Below, piece by piece: positions 10,243 to 20,012 of a stretch of DNA of 64,000 bases. The translations under genes and the position numbers were made by a program. Position 1 is the first letter of the stretch. The number at the start of each line of letters is the position of its first letter. Source of the stretch: Rhizobium sp. CF122 (GTDB lineage: Bacteria > Pseudomonadota > Alphaproteobacteria > Rhizobiales > Rhizobiaceae); the NCBI RefSeq assembly GCF_000282035.1, contig NZ_AKKA01000033.1:1-64000 (forward strand). Reading direction: 5' to 3'. The notes beneath the pieces were generated by a model. It was not told where the DNA came from, did not search any database, and saw only the letters and a list, made by a program, of their open reading frames with translations.

Positions 10243-11145
10243 CTAACCTGGACGGTTGCCAGATGTCTGATGAGCAAGCCAGCTCCTTACCGCAGCCACG
10301 GATGCGGGATGACGAGGCCTGCGTGGCGAGACCACGTAAAAATCGGTGCCAACAGTAAGTTCCGTTGGTAGCACGCGGACAAGGCGACCGGCTGCTAAAT
10401 CATCCTCCACGAAGAACGTGCTCGTCAGAGCAAGGCCCTGACCGGCAATCGCGGCCTCAATCGCCAGCGACGTTTGATTGAACCGAATGTTCTTGGCGCC
10501 CGTCAGCGGAGTGGCGGGAAACGCCAACTCGAGAAATTGTGGCCAAAAATCGTGGCCGTCGTGAAGAAGCGGGTAGCGTGCGAAATTGCCATCTTGAGAG
10601 GGGCGGCCGAGCTTCTCCACCAGCAGGGGGCTGCCGACGGCAATAATGACGTGGTCGAATAAAAGTTCTGCGTTCAGGTTCGGTCCAAAGGGAGGGCGGC
10701 CATGGCGGACGGCGAGATCCACTGCGTCGGTTTGGAAATTGGCAATGCGGTCACTCGCCAGAATGCGCAGATCGATGTTCGGATGGGTTGCCGTAAAATC
10801 GGGCAGGCGCGGGATCAGCCACTTCGAGGCGAAGGTCGGCGTAACGCTGATCGTCAGACGGAGCGGTTCCGGCTTCAGCGTTTCGGTTGCTTCAAAGATC
10901 AGTTCGAATGCGCGGCGGATATTCGTCACGTAGCTCTGGCCCGCCTCCGTCAACGCCAGCGTTCGCGGAAGCCTGTCAAACAGCTTCAAGCCCAGCTCTG
11001 CTTCCAACCCCCGTATCTGTTGGGCTACAGCCCCCTGAGTCACCCCGATTTCCTCCGCTGCCAGGCGGAAGTTCAAGTGCCGCGTGACGACCTCGAACAC
11101 GCGAAGGCCATTAAGAGAGGGAAGACGCCTGATACCTTCTGCCAT
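10243..11145 (-). CDS. LysR-family regulator, GcvA-like
   Basis: 300 aa. The N-terminal winged helix is typical (LNGLRVFEVVTRHLNFRLAA, EIGVTQGAVAQQIRGLEAEL, LKLFDRLPRTLALTEAG). The phrase TQGAVAQQIRGLE and the effector-domain motif TPTFASKWLIPRL are characteristic of the GcvA branch. It is divergent from the SDR at 11275 with 129 bp between starts, the standard arrangement for a LysR regulator and its target. Confidence 0.88.
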   Translation of the reverse strand: MAEGIRRLPSLNGLRVFEVVTRHLNFRLAAEEIGVTQGAVAQQIRGLEAELGLKLFDRLPRTLALTEAGQSYVTNIRRAFELIFEATETLKPEPLRLTISVTPTFASKWLIPRLPDFTATHPNIDLRILASDRIANFQTDAVDLAVRHGRPPFGPNLNAELLFDHVIIAVGSPLLVEKLGRPSQDGNFARYPLLHDGHDFWPQFLELAFPATPLTGAKNIRFNQTSLAIEAAIAGQGLALTSTFFVEDDLAAGRLVRVLPTELTVGTDFYVVSPRRPRHPASVAAVRSWLAHQTSGNRPG

Positions 11146-11203
11146 TCGATAGATTTTCTACTGCTTGCTGAGAACGGAACTCGTTCGCATTGCTGATGTC
11201 GTA

Positions 11204-11213
11204 GTGATATCAC
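11204..11213. promoter_or_regulatory. palindrome GTGATATCAC between LysR gene and SDR
   Basis: A perfect 10-bp palindrome, 61 bp before the SDR start and 58 bp from the LysR start. Position fits an operator for the divergent LysR protein, though no T-N11-A box is unambiguous. Confidence 0.35.
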
Positions 11214-11274
11214 GCTTCACATGCGACTGCAGACGGCAATAGTGCGGATCCCTTTGAAAATAGGAGAAAGTATA

Positions 11275-11979
11275 ATGTCAGTAGAAAAGGTAGCGGTGAT
11301 TACGGCCGGCGGCAGCGGAATGGGCGCCGCCGCAGCGAAGCGTCTTGCAGCGGATGGGTTCAAGGTGGCAATCCTGTCATCGTCGGGCAAGGGGGAGGAG
11401 CTTGCCAAGACATTCGGGGGTGTCGGTGTGACCGGCTCGAACCAATCGCCCGACGATCTCGGCAAGCTCGTTGAGCTTGCAGTCTCGGCGTGGGGACGCA
11501 TTGATGTGCTCGTAAATAGCGCCGGCCACGGCCCTCGCGCGCCCATCCTCGACATATCGGACGAGGACTGGCACCGCGGCATGGAGGTCTACCTCCTGAA
11601 CGTCATCCGCCCGACGCGCCTGGTGACGCCGCACATGCAGAAGCAGAGGGCCGGATCCATCGTCAACATTTCCACGGCATGGGCTTTCGAGCCGAGTCCA
11701 ATGTTCCCGACGTCGGCGGTGTTCCGCGCCGGGCTGGCGTCGTTCACAAAGATATTCGCGGAGACATATGCGGCTGAAAACATCCGCATGAACAACATTC
11801 TTCCCGGCTGGATCGATAGCCTACCCGCCACCGAAGAGCGCCGCGATAGCGTTCCGATGAAGCGCTACGGCACGAGCGAAGAGATTGCCGCGACTGTTTC
11901 GTTCCTTGCGTCGGCAGGCGCAGCCTACATGACAGGACAGAACATTCGCGTTGACGGCGGACTGACCCGTTCGGTGTGA
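11275..11979 (+). CDS. short-chain dehydrogenase-like protein without canonical Tyr-Lys
   Basis: 234 aa from the ATG at 11275, with AGGAGA 7 bp upstream. The cofactor site AVITAGGSGMGAAAA, the NSAG motif (LVNSAGHGP) and the C-terminal GQNIRVDGGLT are those of FabG-type SDRs. The region that should carry Tyr-x3-Lys reads FPTSAVFRAGLASFTK: Thr stands where Tyr is expected and no Lys follows at the right distance. Ser of NISTAWAF is kept. This could be a catalytically altered SDR or one with a shifted active site. Probably controlled by the divergent LysR gene. Confidence 0.85.
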   Translation: MSVEKVAVITAGGSGMGAAAAKRLAADGFKVAILSSSGKGEELAKTFGGVGVTGSNQSPDDLGKLVELAVSAWGRIDVLVNSAGHGPRAPILDISDEDWHRGMEVYLLNVIRPTRLVTPHMQKQRAGSIVNISTAWAFEPSPMFPTSAVFRAGLASFTKIFAETYAAENIRMNNILPGWIDSLPATEERRDSVPMKRYGTSEEIAATVSFLASAGAAYMTGQNIRVDGGLTRSV

Positions 11980-12040
11980 TGCTGGCGGGCACTGCTGCGG
12001 AGCCAAGTTGCCTCCGGGGTGGCGTACCACAGAACGTCGA

Positions 12041-12829
12041 TCAGAAGCGGATGACCGCTCCGAAAATCGGGCCGTGCTCGATCACGTCGTAGGTGAAGCC
12101 GTCGTTGCTGTAGTCGACACCGAGGGCGCGGTAACCCGCAACTGCGGAGATCGTGTCATTGAACTTATAGCCAACGCCTGCCAGCACGTCCCAATCCAGG
12201 TCGGCACCACCGGCACCGATCATGCCCCAGCCGGTGAGATAGACTTTGTCGGTCAGCGAGTAGTTGCCCTTGACGCCCGCAACCCCGTCCACCCAGTTCG
12301 CAGAGTCGGTCCGCGACACGTTGCCGATAAGGCCGCCGCTCAGCCCGATCGTCGTTTCGGCATGCCAGTATCTGGCGCCGGCAATCACATCCAAGCGAGC
12401 CTTCGGATCTTCGTAGACGGTGTATCCGACGCCCAGCAGTGAGCTGAACGTGACCGACTTGACATCGACCTCGTCGGCAATGACGCCGCGCGGCGTTGCA
12501 GCGTCCGTCGTTATGCGAGCATAGATTATGTCAGTGAAGATGCTGAACCGGTCATAGCGGGCTTCACCGGCTGCCATGAAGGCAAAGTCCAGATCCTTCA
12601 GGATGTCGCTGAAATCCTGATTTATGTCGACGGTCGGCAGGCCGAACACCTGGGTCTTGCCATCGAGGCCCGCAACCCAAAAGTAGGGCGCGAAAGAAAA
12701 CGTCCAGCCATTCGGTTGCGCAGTCTGAGGCTGCGGTGCCGTGGCGGGCAACAGATCCGCGGCGTGCAGAGGCGCCACGAACGCCAAAGCGGAAACGGTG
12801 CATGCGATCAGCGAAATCCTGCTACTCAT
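12041..12829 (-). CDS. outer-membrane beta-barrel protein, Omp25/RopB-like
   Basis: 262 aa from the ATG at 12829, which has GGGGACAGG upstream. A signal peptide ends APLHAAD near residue 24. The remainder alternates amphipathic beta strands rich in aromatic residues (FSFAPYFWVAGLDG, LDVIAGARYWHAETT, YKFNDTISAVAGYRALGVDY) and ends with terminal Phe, the outer-membrane assembly signal. Convergent with the upstream SDR, 61 bp apart. Role probably structural or porin-like. Confidence 0.8.
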   Translation of the reverse strand: MSSRISLIACTVSALAFVAPLHAADLLPATAPQPQTAQPNGWTFSFAPYFWVAGLDGKTQVFGLPTVDINQDFSDILKDLDFAFMAAGEARYDRFSIFTDIIYARITTDAATPRGVIADEVDVKSVTFSSLLGVGYTVYEDPKARLDVIAGARYWHAETTIGLSGGLIGNVSRTDSANWVDGVAGVKGNYSLTDKVYLTGWGMIGAGGADLDWDVLAGVGYKFNDTISAVAGYRALGVDYSNDGFTYDVIEHGPIFGAVIRF

Positions 12830-13051
12830 GGTCAACCTGTCCCCTCTCGTGTTCAGGTTACAATCGCCCCGATTCGCTGACCTGAACTGATAACGCAGGT
12901 TGCACCAAGTCCTGTCTTTCGCAAAGTGATTATATTCTGGTTCTCATATATGAAACCCGAAATCCCGTTTGTCATTGGCATCGTCCGGCATTCGGCTTCA
13001 GCGATCGCGTCCGTGTCAGAAGTCCTCCGCATGGCGTCGGGCTTGTCCGCT

Positions 13052-14509
13052 TCATCCCCGCCAGAACCTTTTTCGCTCCATCAATTCATCCAGGGATGAT
13101 TGGGCGGCGCTGACCAGTTTCTCGCTGTTGCCATGGACGATCAGGGAGTCGGCGTCGGGATGTGACTCCAGCTCCAGGGTGCGAACGACTGTCGGCGCGG
13201 TTGCCATGTCGTTCAGAAGGCCGAGTTCGTCCTGCAGTTGTTCCATCGTCTTGATGAACTTGCCGTATCGTCGCTCTGCCTGCCTGCTGGTGAACAACGA
13301 GCCCAGGAATTCGCTTGCATATCTAAGCTTCTTCGCCGCCTTGCGCGCTTCGTGCCGATGCGCGTCGTCGGCTTCCGCCAGAGATTTACCCCGCTTTTTC
13401 AGCTTCTTGCGTTGACGATCGAGAACCTCGATTGCGAAATCGACCACCGGTCCGTTACGGATCTCCGCCGTTTCCGGCAGCGTCAGATACTCCCCGCAGT
13501 GGAGCCATTCGTTCAGGTCAAGCATAAGGGCCTTGGCGCGGGAGCCGTAGAGCGCGTTAAGCACCTCTTTATAGGCGCTGTCGCGCGCTTCGAGCAGGCG
13601 GTCTTTGATGTCGCCGCTTCCGACCCTGGCAATCATCACATCAATATTGCGCGCCGCTCCGAGAACGCCAGTCAGCCACTTCAACTCGTCCTTGAGCCGC
13701 TCGGATTCCGCATCGACCAGGATCTGCTTGTAGGGCGAGAAGGCAGAGCGCAGTCGCCGCAGCGCCACGCGAGCCTGATAGAGTGCCAGCGGATTTGCAT
13801 TATCCAGGAGGATGGATTCGTTCAACCGGAAATGCCGAAAACATGCTTGAGCAATGACCTGGAACGAAGCCCCGACCCGCAGGTCGCGATCGAGATGCAC
13901 GGGTTCAGCCTTGAAAACCGATGCCTGCTCGCCGAGCAGGCGGTATCCTCTCTCCGCCTTTGAAGCGACACCAAAGCGGACCGGGACAAGCGCTTCGATC
14001 TTGCGAGCAAGGATGAACAACGCGCTTGGCTTACCGTCCTTCAGCTCCAGCTCCAACTCCCGTACCTGCATCTGGCGATCGCCGGCGACGATCAAGCCCA
14101 TGTCCAGGGCAACTTCAATCTTGCTCCCGTCCTCGTCGACGTTCCACCGGTGCCGTTCCACCGGGGTGGAAAACTGTTGGATGAGAGCGCTGTCTTCGAT
14201 ATCGAGCTCCGCCCGCAGCGGCGTCGTGTAGTCAATCACAGGCGTGTCGCCTGTTACCGCCGCTTCCCATTCGGAGCGCGCAAAGATGGCACTGTTCGGG
14301 CCCATCGCCTTTACGGTTTGGACGTGCGCTGCGCCAACCGTACGGATCCGCAGAGAATAGCCGCCCTCCCATACCTCGTGGTCGGGCGTGTCAAAATAGA
14401 TGGACGTCAGAGGATCCGCCGAGACGGGGTTGCCCAGCAAGCCGGATCCCAGCAGTGTGTCAACCGCGTCAGCGCTCAGCTCAAGTTTCAATTCTGTTTC
14501 GATTGCCAA
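13052..14509 (-). CDS. CYTH and CHAD domain protein
   Basis: 485 aa. The N-terminal CYTH domain has the ExExK signature (AIETELKLEL at the start) and binds triphosphates or polyphosphate in relatives. The C-terminal CHAD helical domain carries paired conserved histidines and basic residues (VALRRLRSAF, HEARKAAKKLRYASEFLGSL) and associates with polyphosphate granules. A TTG at 14509 with CGGAGA upstream best fits the family start; the frame stays open to an ATG at 14635. Cytoplasmic. A tripolyphosphatase or phosphate-polymer binding role is inferred. Confidence 0.85.
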   Translation of the reverse strand: MAIETELKLELSADAVDTLLGSGLLGNPVSADPLTSIYFDTPDHEVWEGGYSLRIRTVGAAHVQTVKAMGPNSAIFARSEWEAAVTGDTPVIDYTTPLRAELDIEDSALIQQFSTPVERHRWNVDEDGSKIEVALDMGLIVAGDRQMQVRELELELKDGKPSALFILARKIEALVPVRFGVASKAERGYRLLGEQASVFKAEPVHLDRDLRVGASFQVIAQACFRHFRLNESILLDNANPLALYQARVALRRLRSAFSPYKQILVDAESERLKDELKWLTGVLGAARNIDVMIARVGSGDIKDRLLEARDSAYKEVLNALYGSRAKALMLDLNEWLHCGEYLTLPETAEIRNGPVVDFAIEVLDRQRKKLKKRGKSLAEADDAHRHEARKAAKKLRYASEFLGSLFTSRQAERRYGKFIKTMEQLQDELGLLNDMATAPTVVRTLELESHPDADSLIVHGNSEKLVSAAQSSLDELMERKRFWRG

Positions 14510-14708
14510 GTGCGGTCTCCGCTCGGTCACATGATGATCGGTGGATACAATTCTCTGACGAGAGATAGAGCGGTGCCATGCGGACAAAACGTCTTGATGA
14601 CAAAAACGTCTGTGGCAGTACGACCGTAGCGACATCCCACAGGAAAATCTGGCCGTCAGAGCTCAGACGATCGACCGGAGCAAGAATTTGGCTTGGGCTA
14701 CGTTCGAT

Positions 14709-15587
14709 CTAGGATCCCGATTGGCGAGCCGCGGTATCCAAAGCAGCGAAATCCTCGTCATCCAGAGCGATGCTCGCCGCAGCGACATTCTCCTCAAGAT
14801 GCTTCACCTTGGAGGTTCCGGGGATCGGCAACATCACGGGGCTGCGCTTAAGCACCCAGGCCAGCGCAATCTGGCTCGGCGTCGCCTCATATTTCTTGGC
14901 CAGCCTGTCGAGGATGGAGCCTGGCCGGGCAAGCGCACCCGCTGCCAGCGGGTACCACGGAATAAAGCCGATGCCCTCGCGCTCGCAGTAATCGAGCACG
15001 TCCTCGCTGCCACGGTCGACGAGGTTATAGCGGTTCTGAACTGTCGCGACAGGAAATACCTTTCGAGCCGCCTTAATGTCTTCAACTGAAACTTCGCTTA
15101 GGCCCGCATGAGCAATGAGGCCCTGATCCAGAAGCGTCTTTACCGCGTCGAACTGCTCGTCGCGAGGAACTTTCGTGTCTATGCGGTGCAACTGCCACAG
15201 ATCGATCCGGTCGATGCGAAGTTTCTTGAGGCTGCCTTTCGCTCGCTCGAGAAGATAGTCCGGCCGCCCATTCGGCGTCCAGATGTCCGGTCCTTCGCGG
15301 ATCAGACCGGCCTTGGTCGCAATCAACAGCCCCTTGTAAGGATGCAGCGCTTCGCTGATGAGCTCCTCGGACACGTCGGGGCCGTAGGAATCGGCTGTGT
15401 CTATGAAATTGACGGCGATCTCCGGTAACCGGCGCAAGGTTGCAAGTGCTTCGGCCTTGTTCGCAGGCGGTCCCCATATGCCGGGCCCCGTGACACGCAT
15501 GGCGCCGAAGCCGAGACGATTGATGGTGATGTTGCCGATCGAAAATTGACCCGATGCGGCGGCTGAGATCGTGGAACCGTCTGGCAC
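14709..15587 (-). CDS. aldo/keto reductase
   Basis: 292 aa TIM-barrel NADPH oxidoreductase. The catalytic tetrad is visible: Asp and Tyr in [11 protein letters not shown], Lys in LLIATKAGL, His in LWQLHRID. The cofactor loop [15 protein letters not shown] is near the C terminus. A GTG at 15587 is preferred because GGGAGAAGG precedes it; an ATG at 15623 is possible. It reduces aldehydes or ketones; no specific substrate can be read. Transcribed alone. Confidence 0.87.
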   Translation of the reverse strand: MPDGSTISAAASGQFSIGNITINRLGFGAMRVTGPGIWGPPANKAEALATLRRLPEIAVNFIDTADSYGPDVSEELISEALHPYKGLLIATKAGLIREGPDIWTPNGRPDYLLERAKGSLKKLRIDRIDLWQLHRIDTKVPRDEQFDAVKTLLDQGLIAHAGLSEVSVEDIKAARKVFPVATVQNRYNLVDRGSEDVLDYCEREGIGFIPWYPLAAGALARPGSILDRLAKKYEATPSQIALAWVLKRSPVMLPIPGTSKVKHLEENVAAASIALDDEDFAALDTAARQSGS

Positions 15588-15769
15588 TGACCTTCTCCCG
15601 ATTGCCTGTCTTGGTGGGCTCAATCGGGCCTAAGGTGGAGCGAGCTGGGCACAATGCAAGTCCACCTAGGCGCAATCCGCCATTGCCTTCCGCGGGCTGG
15701 TCCCCAAGGGCGGCAAAGTGCGGTCCGGCGCGGAATCTCAGTGGATAGCGACAGCGCCGGGTCTAGGGG

Positions 15770-16060
15770 TCAGGGCCGCCCTGAATCTACCGGTCGTCCT
15801 GAGATCATGCGCAGCCATGGCGGCAGGTGGAAGACGCACATCAGCAGATACATCGCCGTCATGCCGTCCATTGGAAAAACGTCCGGCATTGCGGAGCAGA
15901 TCATATCTGCTCCGCCGCCTGCCAAGGTGACAATCGCCATGATGGCGAAGATTGGCGCCGCTGCAAGGCACAGCCAGTTGCCGATGCTTGCTGCATTGTC
16001 TGTCGGCGTCTTGACCGAGGCGCCATGCCGTGTTTGGCCGAAGGAAAGCATGACCGTCAT
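15770..16060 (-). CDS. small inner-membrane protein coupled to the DUF899 gene
   Basis: 96 aa whose ATG at 16060 overlaps the TGA of the DUF899 gene (ATGA), implying coupled translation. Two hydrophobic segments (WLCLAAAPIFAIMAIVTLAG and GMTAMYLLMCVFHLPPWLRM) predict a two-helix membrane protein with a polar loop containing CSAMPDVFPMDG. No family recognised. The 15588-15769 stretch beyond it contains nothing clear. Confidence 0.65.
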   Translation of the reverse strand: MTVMLSFGQTRHGASVKTPTDNAASIGNWLCLAAAPIFAIMAIVTLAGGGADMICSAMPDVFPMDGMTAMYLLMCVFHLPPWLRMISGRPVDSGRP

Positions 16061-16854
16061 CCGCGGCCGTATTCGTCGTGAAGCCGCCACCAGATGCCTT
16101 GCTCGTTGCGGCCCAGGGGTGCGCGGTCGAGCCACTGATACACGCCCCAAATACCGTCCACGCCGCGTGCATAGCTGGAGTAGGTGTGGTAGACCACGCC
16201 GCCATCGAGCACGAAGGCGCTGAGGCCCGGCCGGTCGCGCGTGTAGGTGGCGACGTCGGTTCCGGTCATTGCGGCGATCTGAGCGACTGGGCTCTCGCTG
16301 CCGCGCAGTTTCCATTCCTGCACGGTCTGGCCTTCCAGCGGTACGCGAGCTGGCGGTTCACGGCGGTAGTTGTATTCTATCCCGCCTTCGCGCTGCTGCT
16401 GCTCGCTGAACAAGACGCTGAAGTCGAGGTTGAAATCGCTACCGAAGGAGGATGCCCAGTCGAAGGTCCATCCCATCCGTTCCTTGAAAGCCTGCAGCTT
16501 TGGAAGCGGCGCGCGCGAAACGGCGGTGAAGGCGACGTCATGGTTCTCAAGGTGAACGACGACGCCGTTGAAGCCATCGGCGATCGACGAGCAGGACGGG
16601 CACCCGGCGGTATAGTCGGGGCCGAACATGAAGTGGTAGATCAGCAGTTGCGAACGGCCCTTGAAGAGATCGATGAGCGAAGCGCTGCCGTTGGCGGTCT
16701 CGAACCGGTAGTCCTTGTCGATCCTGACCCACGGCAGCTCCTGGCGGCGTAGCGCCAGCATATCGCTGCGCCGCGTCAGTTCCTTCTCTTCCGCTAGCAG
16801 CTCGAGCCGTGCCGCAAGCCATTCTTCGCGTGTGCCTGTAATGTGCATCGTCAT
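16057..16854 (-). CDS. DUF899 thioredoxin-like protein
   Basis: 265 aa of the DUF899 family. It starts ITGTREEWLAARLELLAEEKELTRRSD and contains DLFKGRSQLLIYHFMFGPDY and GCPSCSSIADGF, a thioredoxin-like fold with CPSC in the peroxiredoxin-type position, followed by the conserved ending HTYSSYARGVDGIWGVYQWL. Start ATG 16854 sits 6 bp after AGGAGA; ATGs at 16857 and 16848 compete. Function unknown, possibly redox. It is divergent from the helix-turn-helix regulator gene, with about 120 bp between them. Confidence 0.85.
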   Translation of the reverse strand: MTMHITGTREEWLAARLELLAEEKELTRRSDMLALRRQELPWVRIDKDYRFETANGSASLIDLFKGRSQLLIYHFMFGPDYTAGCPSCSSIADGFNGVVVHLENHDVAFTAVSRAPLPKLQAFKERMGWTFDWASSFGSDFNLDFSVLFSEQQQREGGIEYNYRREPPARVPLEGQTVQEWKLRGSESPVAQIAAMTGTDVATYTRDRPGLSAFVLDGGVVYHTYSSYARGVDGIWGVYQWLDRAPLGRNEQGIWWRLHDEYGRG

Positions 16855-16975
16855 CATGCTTCTCCTCATGGTGTCCGTTGGCGTAGCATGCCGCCACTTG
16901 CGGCTGCTTGGTGGTCGTGAGCAGACTATGGCCAGAGCGGGAGAAGGTGGGAGTTACAAGTTTGACGGGATTCCG

Positions 16976-18196
16976 ATGGACTCGATGATCATCGCTGCGG
17001 CGAGGCTGCTTGCGACCGGCGATCTTCTCGGTGCCTTGAAGAGGGTTGCGTTGCGCAATGATGCGCCGGCGCTCGCCCTTCGTGGCATCGCGATGGCGCA
17101 GCTTGGTGATCTCGCCCGGGCAAAGGTTTTGCTGAAGACGGCTGCGCGCGCGTTCGGCTCAAAGGAGCCGGTCGCGCGCGCACGCTGCCTCGTGGCCGAG
17201 GCGGAAATCGCGCTTGTCTCGCGTGATCTGACCTGGCCCGCCAAGACACTCGCCGCCGCGCGGGAAGTGCTCGAAGCTCACGATGATCGCTTGAACGCAG
17301 CGCATGCGCGACATCTGGAGGCAAGGCGGTTGCTACTCATCGGCCATCTCGATGAGGCCGAACGCCTACTCGCCAGCGTCGATCCGGCACCGCTTCCCCC
17401 GCCGTTGCGGACCGCCCACGAGCTGGTCGTTGGAGGGATTGCCATTCGGCGTCTTCGCACGAGTGCTGCAAGTACAGCTCTCCGCCGAGCGGAAAATGCT
17501 GCGCGCGAGGCGGGTATTCCTGCCCTCGATGCCGAAGTCGAGGCCGTGTCCCAGGTTCTGAAAACGCCGGCAGCGCGGCTGATCGGGCAGGGAGGGGAGC
17601 GCTTCCTGCTGCTGGAGGAGGTAGAGGCGGTTCTGACGTCGGGGGCGCTGGTCGTCGATGCATGCCGTTACGTCGTGCGCAATGGTGACGAGGTTGTTTC
17701 GTTGACGACGCGTCCGGTGTTGTTCGCGCTCGTTCGGGCACTTGCGGAGACCTGGCCGAAAGACGTGTCGCGGACCATGCTTCTTGCTCGCGCGTTTGGG
17801 GCCAAACATGTCGATGAATCGCACCGTGCCAGGCTGCGTGTCGAAGTCGGGCGGTTGCGCGGCGAGCTTCATCGCATAGCGGATATCAATGCGACCAAGG
17901 ACGGTTTCGTGCTCGCGCCGCGTCGGGCAACCGACGTGGTCATGCTCGCCCCGCCCGTCGAGGAACAGCATGGCGAGATCCTTGCATTTCTGGCCGATGG
18001 GGAGGCCTGGTCGAGTTCGGCGCTCGCAATCGCGATTGGTACCAGCCCACGCACGGTGCAGCGGGCACTTGATGCACTCGCGGAAACAGGCAAGGTGCAA
18101 TCCTTCGGACGCGGGCCGGCGCGCCGGTGGACGATCCCATCGCTGCCGGGGTTCCCGTCAACTTTGTTACTCCCAGGTCCACTACCCAACGACTAG
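16976..18196 (+). CDS. TPR/winged-helix transcriptional regulator
   Basis: About 406 aa from the ATG at 16976 (MDSMIIAAARLLATGDLLGA); an ATG at 16928 is also open. The first 200 residues are alanine- and leucine-rich helical repeats (ALALRGIAMAQLGDLARAKVLL, LEARRLLLIGHLDEAERLL) like TPR bundles. A middle segment (VVSLTTRPVLFALVRALAET) resembles an OmpR-type winged helix, and the end (EILAFLADGEAWSSSALAIA, then TSPRTVQRALDALAETGKV) is a second helix-turn-helix. Probably controls the divergent DUF899 pair or the downstream propeller gene. Confidence 0.7.
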   Translation: MDSMIIAAARLLATGDLLGALKRVALRNDAPALALRGIAMAQLGDLARAKVLLKTAARAFGSKEPVARARCLVAEAEIALVSRDLTWPAKTLAAAREVLEAHDDRLNAAHARHLEARRLLLIGHLDEAERLLASVDPAPLPPPLRTAHELVVGGIAIRRLRTSAASTALRRAENAAREAGIPALDAEVEAVSQVLKTPAARLIGQGGERFLLLEEVEAVLTSGALVVDACRYVVRNGDEVVSLTTRPVLFALVRALAETWPKDVSRTMLLARAFGAKHVDESHRARLRVEVGRLRGELHRIADINATKDGFVLAPRRATDVVMLAPPVEEQHGEILAFLADGEAWSSSALAIAIGTSPRTVQRALDALAETGKVQSFGRGPARRWTIPSLPGFPSTLLLPGPLPND

Positions 18197-18205
18197 GATA
18201 GGCCC

Positions 18206-18850
18206 ATGAAACACTCCAAAGCTGAAATCCTTCGTGAATATGGCCCCTTTCCGGATGTGAAGCAGGTGGGCGGCGTCACCTATGATGGTCGACATGTCTG
18301 GTTTGCCTCCGGCGACAAGCTCAATGCCTTCGATCCCGATGCCGGCGAGGTTGTCCGCTCGATCGACGTTGCGGCACATGCCGGAACCGCTTTCGATGGA
18401 CGGTATCTTTTTCAGATTGCGGAGGATCGAATCCAGAAGATCGATCCGAAGACCGGTACTGTGCTCTCGACGATCCCGGCACCCGCGAACGGTGGTGATT
18501 CCGGGCTCGCCTGGGCTGAAGGAACGCTCTGGGTAGGAGACTACCGTGGCCGAAAGATCCATCAGATCGATCCGGAGACCGGCGCACTTCTTCGCAGCAT
18601 CGAGTCCAACCGTTTTGTTACCGGCGTGACCTGGGTCGATGGCGAGCTTTGGCATGCCACCTGGGAAAGCGATGAGAGCGATATCCGACGCATTGAACCC
18701 GAAACCGGACGGGTGCTGGAACGCATCGACATGCCGGCGGGCATAGGCGTATCGGGACTTGAGTCCGATGGCACGGATCGGCTGTTTTGTGGCGGTGGCA
18801 ACAGTGGCAAGATCCGGGCCATCCGCCGGCCCGGAGTTAGCCAATCCTGA
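18206..18850 (+). CDS. beta-propeller protein of the glutamine cyclotransferase/SMP-30 type
   Basis: 214 aa, 9 bp after the regulator stop, so co-transcribed. At least four repeats of the form VTYDGRHVWFASGDKLNAFD, LAWAEGTLWVGDYRGRKIHQ and VTWVDGELWHATWESDESD mark a propeller of the glutaminyl-peptide cyclotransferase/gluconolactonase type. No signal peptide. It is shorter than the usual enzymes (about 250-300 aa), so it may bind rather than catalyse. Confidence 0.75.
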   Translation: MKHSKAEILREYGPFPDVKQVGGVTYDGRHVWFASGDKLNAFDPDAGEVVRSIDVAAHAGTAFDGRYLFQIAEDRIQKIDPKTGTVLSTIPAPANGGDSGLAWAEGTLWVGDYRGRKIHQIDPETGALLRSIESNRFVTGVTWVDGELWHATWESDESDIRRIEPETGRVLERIDMPAGIGVSGLESDGTDRLFCGGGNSGKIRAIRRPGVSQS

Positions 18851-18863
18851 TGTCTCCTGCCGT

Positions 18864-20012
18864 CTAGTCCAATGTCCTGCGGAAGCGGCGGACAGCAATC
18901 AGCATGGCGACTGTCATCAGGCAGGCGAGGGCGATCGTGTCATAAGCAAGGATCTGGATACTGGCGCCCTTCAGCATGATCGCCCTGACAATGCGGATAT
19001 AGTGGGTCAGCGGCAGCGCCTCACCGATCCATTGCGCCCACTTCGGCATGCCGGCGAACGGAAACATGAAGCCCGACAGCAGGATATTCGGCAGGAAGAA
19101 CATCATCGCCATCTGCATGGCCTGCAGCTGATTGGCAGCGATCGTCGAGAAGGTGTAGCCGATCGACAGGTTGGTGATGACGAAGAGCGTGGTCGCAGCC
19201 GCGAGCGAAGCCGGGCTGCCAAGGATTGGAACGCCGAAGACAAGCAGGCCGGCCGCGATGATAAGAAGCGACTGAACGAGGCCGATCAGCACATAGGGCG
19301 CAATCTTGCCCAGCATGATTTCCAGCGGCTTGATCGGCATGGAGAGCAGGTTCTCCATCGTGCCGCGTTCCACCTCGCGAGTGACCGCGAGAGCCGTGAA
19401 GATCAGCAGCGTCATCGTCAGGATTGTGCCGAGCAGGCCGGGCACGATATTCAGGGTCGATGAGCCGGCCGGATTATAACGACGGTGCTGGACGATGGAG
19501 AAGGCGGGCTTGGTCGGCTCGGCGAATTCGACCTGCCGGTCGTTGGCAAGTGCCGACGTCACGATGCCGGAGAGCGCACCGAGCGCCGAGCTCGATGCGA
19601 CCGGATCGGTGGCATCGGCTGCGACCAGCAGGGAGGGTGTATCGCCGCGCCGAAGCGAGCGTTCGAACCCTTCAGGAATTTCTACGACGAACAGAGCCTT
19701 GCCGGATTCCAGAAGCGAATCCATGTCTTCGGCACGGGTAACGACAGAACGAATCTCGAAGAAGTCGGTATTCTCCAGCGCCGCCAAAATCGACCGGCCG
19801 ATATCGGTGTTCTCGCGCATCAGCACCGCGGTTGGCAGGTTGTGCGGCGTCGTGTTGATCGCAAAGCCGAACAGGAACAGCTGCATGATCGGCAAGGCGA
19901 CCATCGTCGCCAGCGTTATGCGGTCGCGGGTCATCTGGATGAATTCCTTGATCGTCATCGCCCAGAAACGCCCGAAGGAGATACCGTTGCCGTTCGCCGT
20001 TGTCGTTGTCAT
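18864..20012 (-). CDS. ABC-2 type permease (YhhJ/YbhR-like)
   Basis: 382 aa from the ATG at 20012, which overlaps the ATPase stop as ATGA. One N-terminal helix (LATMVALPIMQLFLFGFAIN) is followed by a large periplasmic loop and a C-terminal group of about five helices (TILTMTLLIFTALAVTREVE, then GTMENLLSMPIKPLEIMLGK, the conserved RGTxExL signature of ABC-2 exporters). It forms the membrane pore of the efflux system coded with the ATPase and fusion protein. Only one permease gene is present, so a homodimer is expected; YbhFSR systems have two. Confidence 0.88.
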   Translation of the reverse strand: MTTTTANGNGISFGRFWAMTIKEFIQMTRDRITLATMVALPIMQLFLFGFAINTTPHNLPTAVLMRENTDIGRSILAALENTDFFEIRSVVTRAEDMDSLLESGKALFVVEIPEGFERSLRRGDTPSLLVAADATDPVASSSALGALSGIVTSALANDRQVEFAEPTKPAFSIVQHRRYNPAGSSTLNIVPGLLGTILTMTLLIFTALAVTREVERGTMENLLSMPIKPLEIMLGKIAPYVLIGLVQSLLIIAAGLLVFGVPILGSPASLAAATTLFVITNLSIGYTFSTIAANQLQAMQMAMMFFLPNILLSGFMFPFAGMPKWAQWIGEALPLTHYIRIVRAIMLKGASIQILAYDTIALACLMTVAMLIAVRRFRRTLD

